Origin: Mimachlamys varia | Taxonomy: Eukaryota; Mollusca; Bivalvia; Pectinida; Pectinidae | Reading direction: 5' to 3' | Assembly: GCA_947623455.1 (NCBI GenBank) | Contig: OX392527.1 | Location: 27,768,201-27,832,200 of the forward strand | DNA: 64,000 nucleotides | In this document: in pieces, positions 47,401-58,600 of the stretch | Position numbering within the stretch: the first letter of the stretch is position 1 | Layout of the letters: each line of letters starts with the position of its first letter | Made by a program: the position numbers and the translations under genes | Notes under the pieces: model-generated | Database searches by the model: none | What the model was told of the DNA's origin: nothing | The model's input: the letters and a program-made list of their open reading frames with translations, nothing else

Positions 47401-50400
47401 GATGAGATGAGTAAAATCTATTTTCAGTAACAGTTACATATACCGAGGTGACCTGTAGTGGATGAGATGCGTAAAATCTACTTTCCATAACAGTTATATA
47501 TACAGATATGACCTGTAGTGGATGAGATCCGTAAAATCTACTTTCCGTAACAGTTATATATACCGATATGACCTGTAGTGGATGAGATTTATAAGTAAAA
47601 TGTATTTTTTGTAACAGATAACTATATACCGATATGACCTGTAGTGAATGAGATCCGTAAAATCTATTTTCTGTAATAGTTATATATACCGATATGACCT
47701 GTAGTGGATGAGATCCGTAAAATCTACATTCTGTAACAGTTATATATACATATATGACCTGTAGTGGATGAGGTGAGTAAACCTACTTTCCGTAACAGTT
47801 ATATATAGAGATATGACCTTTAGTGGATGAGATGAGTAAAATCTCCTCTCCGTAACAGTTATATATACCGATATGACCTGTAGTGGATGAGATCCGTAAA
47901 ATCTATTTTCTGTAACAGTTATATATACCGAGGTGACCTGTAGTGGATGAGATGAGTAAAATCTATTTTCTGTAACAGTTATGTATACCGATATGACCTG
48001 TAGTGGATGAGATGCGTAAAATCTACTTTCCGTAACAGTTATATATACCGATATGACCTGTAGTGGATGAGGAGAGTAAAACCTACTTTCCGTAACAGTT
48101 ATATATACCGATATGCCCTGTAGTGGATGAGATGAGTAAAATCTATTTTCAGTAACAGCTATATATACAGATATGACCTGTAGTGGATGAGATGAGTAAA
48201 ATCTATTTTCTGTAACAGCTATATATACCGATATGACCTGTAGTGGATGAGATGTGTAAAATCTATTTTCTGTAACAGTTATATATACCGATATGACCTG
48301 TAGTGGATGAGATGCGTAAAATCTATTTTCTGTAACAGTTATATATACCGATAGAACCTGTAGTGGATGAGATGAGTAAAATCTACTTTCCGTAACAGTT
48401 ATATATACCGATATGACCTGTAGTGGATGAGGTGAGTAAAACCTACTTTCCGTAACAGTTATATATACAGATATGACCTGTAGTGGACGAGATGAGTAAA
48501 TTATACTTTCCGTAACAGTTATATATACAGATATGACCTGTAGTGGATGAGATGAGTAAAATCTATTTTCTGTAACAGCTATATATACCGATATGACCTG
48601 TAGTGGATGAGATGAGTAAAATCTATTTTCAGTAACAGTTACATATACCGATGTGACCTGTAGTGGATGAGATGCGTAAAATCTACTTTCCATAACAGTT
48701 ATATATACAGATATGACCTGTAGTGGAAGAGATGAGTAAAATCTACTTTCCGTAACAGTTATATATACCGATATGACCTGTAGTGGATGAGATGCGTAAA
48801 ATCTACTTTCCGTAACAGTTATATATACCGATATGACCTGTAGTGGATGAGGAGAGTAAAACCTACTTTCCGTAACAGTTATATATACCGATATGACCTG
48901 TAGTGGATGAGATGAGTAAAATCTATTTTCTGTAACAGCTATATATACAGATATGACCTGTAGTGGATGAGAAGAGTAAAATCTATTTTCTGTAACATTT
49001 ATATATACCGATATGACCTGTAGTGGATGAGATGAGTAAAATCTATTTTCTGTAACAGCTATATATACAGATATGACCTGTAGTGGATGAGATGAGTAAA
49101 ATCTATTTTCTGTAACAGCTATATATACCGATATGACCTGTAGTGGATGAGATCCGTAAAATCTATTTTCTGTAACAGTTATATATACCGAGGTGACCTG
49201 TAGTGGATGAGATGAGTAAAATCTATTTTCTGTAACAGCTATATATACCGATATGACCTGTAGTGGATGAGATCCGTAAAATCTACTTTCCGTAACAGTT
49301 ATATATACCGATATGCCCTGTAGTGGATGAGATGAGTAAAATCTATTTTCTGTAACAGCTATATATACAGATATGACCTGTAGTGGATGAGATGAGTAAA
49401 ATCTATTTTCTGTAACAGCTATATATACCGATATGACCTGTAGTGGATGAGATCCGTAAAATCTATTTTCTGTAACAGTTATATATACCGAGGTGACCTG
49501 TAGTGGATGAGATGAGTAAAATCTATTTTCTGTAACAGCTATATATACCGATATGACCTGTAGTGGATGAGATCCGTAAAATCTACTTTCCGTAACAGTT
49601 ATATATACCGATATGACCTGTAGTGGATGAGATGCGTAAAATCTACTTTCCGTAACAGTTATATGTACCGATATGACCTGTAGTGGATGAGATGCGTAAA
49701 ATCTATTTTCTGTAACAGTTATATATACAGATATGACCTGTAGTGGATGAGATACGTAAAATCTATTTTCTATAATAGTTATATATACCGATATGACCTG
49801 TAGTGGATGAGATGCGTAAAATCTATTTTCTGTAACAGTTATATATACCGATATGACCTGTAGTGGATGAGATGCGTAAAATCTATTTTCTGTAACAGTT
49901 ATATATACCGATAGAACCTGTAGTGGATGAGATGCGTAAAATCTACTTTCCGTAAAAGTTATATATACCGATATGACCTGTAGTGGATGAGGTGAGTAAA
50001 ACCTACTTTCCGTAACAGTTATATATACAGATATGACCTGTAGTGGATGAGATGAGTAAATTATACTTTCCGTAACAGTTATATATACAGATATGACCTG
50101 TAGTGGATGAGATGAGTAAAATCTATTTTCTGTAACAGCTATATATACCGATATGACCTGTAGTGGATGAGATGAGTAAAATCTATTTTCAGTAACAGTT
50201 ACATATACCGATGTGACCTGTAGTGGATGAGATGCGTAAAATCTACTTTCCATAACAGTTATATATACAGATATGACCTGAAGTGGAAGAGATGAGTAAA
50301 ATCTACTTTCCGTAACAGTTATATATACCGATATGACCTGTAGTGGATGAGATGCGTAAAATCTACTTTCCGTAACAGTTATATATACCGATATGACCTG

Positions 50401-53400
50401 TAGTGGATGAGGAGAGTAAAACCTACTTTCCGTAACAGTTATATATACCGATATGACCTGTAGTGGATGAGATGAGTAAAATCTATTTTCTGTAACAGCT
50501 ATATATACAGATATGACCTGTAGTGGATGAGATGAGTAAAATCTATTTTCTGTAACAGTTATATATACCGATATGACCTGTAGTGGATGAGATGAGTAAA
50601 ATCTATTTTCTGTAACAGCTATATATACAGATATGACCTGTAGTGGATGAGATGAGTAAAATCTATTTTCTGTAACAGCTATATATACCGATATGACCTG
50701 TAGTGGATGAGATGCGTAAAATCTATTTTCTGTAACAGTTATATATACCGAGGTGACCTGTAGTGGATGAGATGAGTAAAATCTATTTTCTGTAACAGCT
50801 ATATATACCGATATGACCTGTAGTGGATGAGATCCGTAAAATCTACTTTCCGTAACAGTTATATATACCGATATGACCTGTAGTGGATGAGATGCGTAAA
50901 ATCTACTTTCCGTAACAGTTATATGTACCGATGTGACCTGTAGTGAATGAGATGCGTAAAATCTACTTTCCATAACAGTTATATATACAGATATGACCTG
51001 TAGTGGAAGAGATGAGTAAAATCTACTTTCCGTAACAGTTATATATACCGATATGATCTGTAGTGGATGAGCTCCGTAAAATCTATTTTCTGTAACAGTT
51101 ATATATACCGAGGTGACCTGTAGTGGATGAGATGCGTAAAATCTATTTTCTGTAATAGTTATATATACCGATATGACCTGTAGTGGATGAGATCCGTAAA
51201 ATCTACTTTCCCTAACAGTAATATATACCGATATGACCTGTAGTAGATGAGATGCGTAAAATCTACTTTCCGTAACAGTTATATGTACCGATATGACCTG
51301 TAGTGGATGAGATCCGTAAAATCTATTTTCTGTAACAGTTATATATACCGAGGTGACCTGTAGTGGATGAGATGCGTAAAATCTATTTTCTGTAATAGTT
51401 ATATATACCGATATGACCTGTAGTGGATGAGATCCGTAAAATCTACTTTCCGTAACAGTTATATATACAGATATGACCTGTAGTGGATGAGATGCGTAAA
51501 ATCTACTTTCCGTAACAGTTATATATACCGATATGACCTGTAGTGGATGAGATACGTAAAATATACTTTCTGTAACAGTAATATATACAGATATGACCTG
51601 TAGTGGATGAGATCCGTAAAATCTACTTTCCGTAACAGTTATATATACAGATATGACCTGTAGTGGATGAGATGAGTAAAATCTATTTTCTGTAACAGCT
51701 ATATATACCGATATGACCTGTAGTGGATGAGATCCGTAAAATCTACTTTCCGTAACAGTTATATATACAGATATGACCTGTAGTGGATGAGATCCGTAAA
51801 ATCTACTTTCCGTAACAGTTATATATACAGATATGACCTGTAGTGGATGAGATCCGTAAAATCTACTTTCCGTAACAGTTATATATACAGATATGACCTG
51901 TAGTGGATGAGATGAGTAAAATCTATTTTCTGTAACAGCTATATATACCGATATGACCTGTAGTGGATGAGATCCGTAAAATCTACTTTCCGTAACAGTT
52001 ATATATACCGATATGACCTGTAGTGGATGAGATCCGTAAAATTTACTTTCTGTAATAGTTATATATATCGATATGACCTGCAGTGGATGAGATGAGTAAA
52101 ATATACTTTCTGTAACAGTTATATATACCGAGGTGACCTGTAGTGGATGAGATGCGTAAAATCTACTTTCCGTAACAGTTATATATACAGATATGACCTG
52201 TAGTGGATGAGATACGTAAAATCTACTTTCCGTAACAATTATATATACAGATATGACCTGTAGTGGATGAGATGAGTAAAATCTATTTTTTGTAATAACT
52301 ATATACCGATATGACCTGTAGTGGATGAGATGAGTAAAATCTATTTTCTGTAACAGTAATATATACCGATGTGACCTGTAGTGGATGAGATGCGTAAAAT
52401 CTATTTTCTGTAATAGTTATATATACCGATATGACCTGTAGTGGATGAGATTTATAAGTAAAATGTATTTTTTGTAACAGATAACTATATACCGATATGA
52501 CCTGTAGTGGACGAGATCCGTAAAATCTATTTTCTGTAATAGTTATATATACCGATATGACCTGTAGCGGATGAGATGATTAAAATATACTTTCTGTAAC
52601 AGTTATATATACCGATATGACCTGTAGTGGATGAGATACGTAAAATATACTTTCTGTAACAGTAATATATACAGATATGACCTGTAGTGGATGAGATCCG
52701 TAAAATCTACTTTCCGTAACAGTTATATATACAGATATGACCTGTAGTGGATGAGATGAGTAAAATCTATTTTCTGTAACAGCTATATATACCGATATGA
52801 CCTGTAGTGGATGAGATCCGTAAAATCTACTTTCCGTAACAGTTATATATACAGATATGACCTGTAGTGGATGAGATCCGTAAAATCTACTTTCCGTAAC
52901 AGTTATATATACAGATATGACCTGTAGTGGATGAGATCCGTAAAATCTACTTTCCGTAACAGTTATATATACAGATATGACCTGTAGTGGATGAGATGAG
53001 TAAAATCTATTTTCTGTAACAGCTATATATACCGATATGACCTGTAGTGGATGAGATCCGTAAAATCTACTTTCCGTAACAGTTATATATACCGATATGA
53101 CCTGTAGTGGATGAGATCCGTAAAATTTACTTTCTGTAATAGTTATATATATCGATATGACCTGCAGTGGATGAGATGAGTAAAATATACTTTCTGTAAC
53201 AGTTATATATACCGAGGTGACCTGTAGTGGATGAGATGCGTAAAATCTACTTTCCGTAACAGTTATATATACAGATATGACCTGTAGTGGATGAGATACG
53301 TAAAATCTACTTTCCGTAACAATTATATATACAGATATGACCTGTAGTGGATGAGATGAGTAAAATCTATTTTTTGTAATAACTATATACCGATATGACC

Positions 53401-53789
53401 TGTAGTGGATGAGATGAGTAAAATCTATTTTCTGTAACAGTAATATATACCGATGTGACCTGTAGTGGATGAGATGCGTAAAATCTATTTTCTGTAATAG
53501 TTATATATACCGATATGACCTGTAGTGGATGAGATTTATAAGTAAAATGTATTTTTTGTAACAGATAACTATATACCGATATGACCTGTAGTGGACGAGA
53601 TCCGTAAAATCTATTTTCTGTAATAGTTATATATACCGATATGACCTGTAGCGGATGAGATGATTAAAATATACTTTCTGTAACAGTTATATATACCGAT
53701 ATGACCTGTAGTGGATGAGATGTGTAAAATCTACTTTATGAAATAGTTATATATACCGATATGACCTGTAGTGGATGAGACGCGTAAAC
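44492..53789 (-). repeat. 60-bp satellite, large inverted block (about 155 units)
   Basis: The same 60-bp unit as the 28.7-36.9 kb blocks but in the opposite orientation; on the plus strand it reads GATATGACCTGTAGTGGATG followed by AGATGAGTAAAATCTATTTT. Three large internal duplications are visible: 1743 bp (45137-45745 repeated at 46880-47488), 1560 bp (around 48431 and 49991) and 1084 bp (51551-52634 repeated at 52635-53718, apparently almost without change). The block ends abruptly on both sides. The unit contains TATATATA. Confidence 0.94.
47740..50973 (-). other. 1077-codon open frame inside the satellite, probably not a gene
   Basis: About 54 consecutive 60-bp units are read without a stop as 20-residue repeats of the form SRFYASHPLQVISVYITVTE. 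The ATG comes from a unit variant in which ACGGAAAGT became ATGGAAAGT, and the frame closes after a unit with a one-base loss. Shorter frames with the same start variant occur at 45137-45745, 45997-46650 and 46880-47488. No signal peptide, intron structure or known domain is present. A frame of this kind is expected when an indel-free 60-bp unit happens to lack stops in one frame. Expression is not excluded. Confidence 0.25.
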
Positions 53790-54935
53790 TGTAAGTTTTT
53801 GTCATTAGATCCGACAAATGTTTATTATATACTCGTACCAGTGTATCAATTTCAGACAAGAAGAATATTTTTTGACAAATAGCCCTACGTGCGGGTAAGA
53901 AATATGGGTAAATATGCTATTAGAGCATGTACTGTTACAATCGCCCATGCCCCAACATATATATAGATTAGCAAATGGTTCTTAAATGTAGTTATGTTAC
54001 AGATATACACACTAAAAACTTTAACAAATGTTTATGCGTAAATTATTAACTATACACAGTTACAATACATGTTGCTTACACCGATTGCGAGAGCATGGAC
54101 GTATATGTGGTGAGAGTGAAGCAACATATGTTTTAAGTTATAGGATTATCCCCCAAAATGACACAAATACTCAAATTATATGGATTGTACTATCATTTAT
54201 TTACTAGATTTTAGGTAATAAAGAACAGTTGTTTCTGTGAAATTCCTTTTCTCAAAACCCCCAAAATTAAGAGGCGCGCACTTCTTTTATGTGATTCTCA
54301 TTAACACGTATACATATGTATACTATCGACAACTGGGCTATGACATTGACCAGCTGGGTCTCGCACGAAAGAGGGTTGTTGTGCTGACAAGTAGTAAATT
54401 TGCCGCCCACCCCTCCTCCTGCCTAAGACGTAAAGAAATTCCTATTTCTATACAGCGGTCAGTCAGTCTAAGGTTAATGGCCCATATATCCTATTTCATT
54501 TGTGTGGCCGAGAGGACTAAATGGACCCCATTAAATCAGTTACAAAACATTATCACGGATTTATATATAATTAGATAGCTACGAAATGCAGTTTTGGTGT
54601 ACTAGACAAGTGTACGTTAGCTGGGAAATAAAGATCGGATATATTTAATTTTTACAGTTCTTCACAATAGGAAAAAGGGCTAAAGTGTCTAAATTGGTAT
54701 GATAAAAAAAATTATTAGCCACTTTATACGTCTCCGGCACATCTGAACAAACTAATAAGAACCACGGACTAAGTCCGTGTAAGTACACAACAATGCTTCA
54801 CTACTTGACGTTGATCTATAGATCGTAACTTCATCGTTAATTTCGACTTTTTCTCTTTAATCAGTGTATGAAGGCCTACATCTATAAGAAATTGATAATA
54901 TCCTTATCGCCAGTTCAACATTCACGAGCTCATTC
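53790..54935. other. Intergenic between satellite and fucosidase gene
   Basis: No gene recognised. An open stretch at 54237-54578 lacks an ATG start (it opens with GTG) and shows no domain. Short palindromes: CACGGACTAAGTCCGTG near 54764 and GATCTATAGATC near 54811. GGACGTATATGTGGTGAG at 54097 belongs to the CAGGGACGTATATGT family. Confidence 0.4.
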
Positions 54936-55030
54936 AATATGGCCTAACTCCGCCCTAAACTCCGCCTCTCGTGCCGCCATTTTGTCCCGCCTACTGCCCT
55001 GTAGTGGATGATGTCTGTGGTGGATGAGAT
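54936..55030 (+). promoter_or_regulatory. Putative fucosidase promoter with YY1-like site
   Basis: A GC-rich patch 270-370 bp upstream of the fucosidase start codon in otherwise AT-rich DNA. It contains two ACTCCGCC words (near 54949 and 54960) and CCGCCATTTTG at 54974-54984, a YY1-type core found near many metazoan transcription starts. Immediately downstream, CCCTGTAGTGGATGATG and TGTGGTGGATGAGATATAG (54997-55031) resemble pieces of the 60-bp satellite. No TATA box was assigned. Promoter function is inferred. Confidence 0.4.
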
Positions 55031-55301
55031 ATAGCCCTTTCGACGAACCGATGTAAACAAAAAAAAACATTGTATAACTGGCTTACTTAACTGGATGACT
55101 TTGCAAAAACTGTGTTCTGGTAGGACTAGTCTGTGGAAGGCGTATTTGTTTGCAAATATAATGTGATTGTTTAACTAGGCTTTTCATGTAACGAACGGAC
55201 TAGTGTACTTAGAGGCCAGTTTCAAGATTACTAGCTTTTGGGCATTTCCATGCAGCACGTTGATTGATCAGCGTGTGACTCCGGGTTGATGAAAAGGAAT
55301 C

Positions 55302-55651
55302 ATGTCCAGGCTTCTTCCAATTACTATTTTGCTTCTGGTCGTGTGTACTCGTTTAACAGGCGGTACCAAATATACGCCAGACTGGAAATCTCTGGATTCC
55401 AGGCCTCTACCTACGTGGTACGATGAGTCTAAGATTGGGATCTTCATCCACTGGGGGGTGTTTTCTGTACCAAGCTTTACCAATGAGTGGTTCTGGTACA
55501 ACTGGAAAACATTCAAGAATCCGAGCGTTATTAATTTCATGAAGAAAAACTACCCGCCTAACTTCACGTACGCTGATTTTGCACCAAAATTCACAGCCGA
55601 ATTTTACAATGCAGATGAATGGGCAAACATCTTCAGTGCCTCAGGTGCTAA
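55302..55651 (+). CDS. FUCA1: Fucosidase exon 1
   Basis: Encodes the signal peptide and the first part of the catalytic barrel including [11 protein letters not shown] and NEWFWYNW. Ends with GCTAA before donor GTAAGT, leaving two bases of the Lys117 codon. Confidence 0.95.
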
Positions 55652-58600
55652 GTAAGTTGGAGTGTAAATTAAAAAGATGTACAATTACATAGATTGATTA
55701 TATGTCTTACAAGCTTGAGCTGTAGGAAATTTACCTTTAGCTCAGTGGTAGAGCATCGGGCTGGGGATCAAGTGCAAAGGGTCGCGATTTCGAGCCCCTG
55801 GAGTGACAGCACTATATCTTTATGTTATCACTTAACTTTTCCTCTTCCTATTACAGGAGTGTAAAACTTAAGGAGACAAGGAATGGAGTGATCAATTCTT
55901 GATTCATTTCATGGGTCCTTATATATGTATAAATTGCTAAAAAAAACAATGGGTGTAATATTTGCCCTACAATGTTAAATTTAAGTATATATTTTCCACA
56001 ATTTTTTTTATGAGTCCAAGCATAATTTTATGAGTAACAGACTGGGGACTCGCATGTACAGTTGTAGATAATCACTTGGAATCTTTAATGTTTAATTAGT
56101 AGGTTAAATTGATACCGTGCCAATGGGACTTTTCCGAAAGTGTTGTTATTCCCCTTGATAGGTCACAATGGTAGATAAAAGATGGACTTCCAGGAAGCGC
56201 TTTTGTTATGATTTGGCGCCATGTGACAATCGGATCATTCCCATTATGACATCATACTGACCTGTGGCAAATTTATTTTAAAAACACTTATCCATGAATC
56301 CATGAAGCGACAAACATGGGAGATAAATAGCCAGACATTTGAGATAGGCCTATAGGTCAGAGAGGCATTTGTACCTTCACACACAGAAATACATCTAGCC
56401 TTGTCATATGTAGTATTGTAAATACAATGTATATAATTAATGTAAGTAGGAGTTTTGAATAACAACTACATGCATGTTTTTCAGGAAACATTATTTCACA
56501 GAAGATCAAATTATAACATGCAATCAACTCTGTAAAAATATTCCCTACAACCGCACCCAATCATATATCATATGACATCAGAGAAGAGCAAAATAAATCT
56601 ACTTAAACTGTCATGTAACAGACATGATTTACATTTTGTAGATTTATGGTACGCTTACAGCTCGGGGTCTTTTAAAAATTCAGAAGCTTTAAAGATATCT
56701 TCCTCACTAGTTGGCCCTTACCATATATAGCGGAAGAGACTATCTACAGAAGATCAAGACCCATGCACATTAGATAATTACCTGCATGTTATAATTATGC
56801 CACATGCATACCAGATTCAAATATTAGATGGAAGTAATATTTCTTCATAATAAAATAATACTTTGAATAGAAATTAATAGTATTTTCTATACAAAATAAT
56901 ATCTATACATGATTGACAATTATAATGCTGCTAGAATTAATGTTCATGTTGGATTGTAAGACCTAAAGTTCTGGTACTGCTGAAGTAGGAACTAATCTGT
57001 TATCATTGATTATAGGTATGTTGTGCTGGTCACCAAACACCATGAGGGGTTTACAAACTGGCCATCTAAATTCTCTTGGAACTGGAACGCCATGGATGTT
57101 GGACCAAAACGGGATCTTGTTGGTACGTTACTCTTTATGGTAAAGTGATTCAGAGTTAATCTGATTTCAGCTCAAACTATAGCTACAGTATAATTAATTA
57201 ATTAGCTCATCTGAAATGAAGGGCCTGGGAGATTTTGCCAAATATGGGAAACAGCTAGGATTTTTTTTTAAAGTTCCTTCTTAATCAGGAAATTATAAAA
57301 TTAACTAACGAGTTAATATGCAGAAAAAACAGTAATTTTCTTGTGTTAATGATACAGTAAAAAACTCATCTTTCAGTTTTTAGGTTATTGTGCCTATATA
57401 CATGTACTATTAGATTCTTATTAATGCATACATTATAACTAGTGTACTCTTCAAGATTTTCAGGATTTCAGATTTATCATTTTTATCAATACGTGTATTA
57501 ATATTATAACTTCTGTGATCCTGTTTCTAAGGTGAACTCGCGACAGCTGTGAGGAAGAAGCCAGGCATGCACTTTGGAACCTACCATTCTCTGTTTGAGT
57601 TCTACCACCCCCTGTACCTCCAGGACAAGGCAAATGGATATAAGACACAGGACTTTGTCAGGGTAGGCATGGCTTTAGAACAAACTGTCTGAGGTACATG
57701 TTGGTATAGCTGCCATAACGTAGCTCTAAATATAGACATTATAAAGACCCAAACGTTTGTGTCTGCACTTAGGTTTTTTTTTTAAAACAAAAACATCATA
57801 TACATTCCAACTGATATATCTTTATTTACCTGTATATGTATAATAATGGTGTTAATGTGTAAAATGAAAATTTGTTTGCCTTTGTTTATCCTCTATTTAT
57901 TAATGTCTCTGGAGGAATAGTGTTATTTATCTGATGTACAGTGCCTTAGATTAATTTGCAAATTCATAATTGCACATGGAAATTGAATTATAAAAATGAG
58001 GTATATTATCATTTGTAATCAATTAAATATCATCGTCATTTAACTTAAAATTACTACACAAGTAACACAACATTTATTTTTTAAATTTGTTTTTGTTTGG
58101 AGCCAGTACATCATAGGTATTGTTCAGTAGAGGTATCAAGAACTAAGATTAACATCATGTTGAAGGTATGAAAACAGCTTGTTTTATCATGAATATATAT
58201 ATGGAGTTGTTTAATAGCTGGGTCAATGTTGAGTACTAGAGTTGTTGTGATCTCCACTGTTGATAAATAGATAGATGATGAACATGTTTTTAATTGATTT
58301 AACTTCCAGGACAAGACCATGCCAGAGCTTTATGAACTGGTCAACAACTATAAGCCTGAGGTGATCTGGTCCGACGGGGACTGGGAGGCACCAGACACTT
58401 ACTGGAATTCCACAGAATTCCTCGCCTGGCTCTACAACGAAAGGTATGTGATAAACTATCATATCTATAGCAGACAATAGTACATTTGATAAATAAAATA
58501 TATTTAGGATACATTTATTTGAACAACACTAAGAAAAAAAATACCATATTGAAATTAAAGCTTATATTTGTTAATTCTATACTAATTCCTATATATTTCT

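Noticed and set aside
54237..54578. 113-codon open frame upstream of the fucosidase
   Set aside because: No ATG start, no recognisable domain, and no splice or promoter context.
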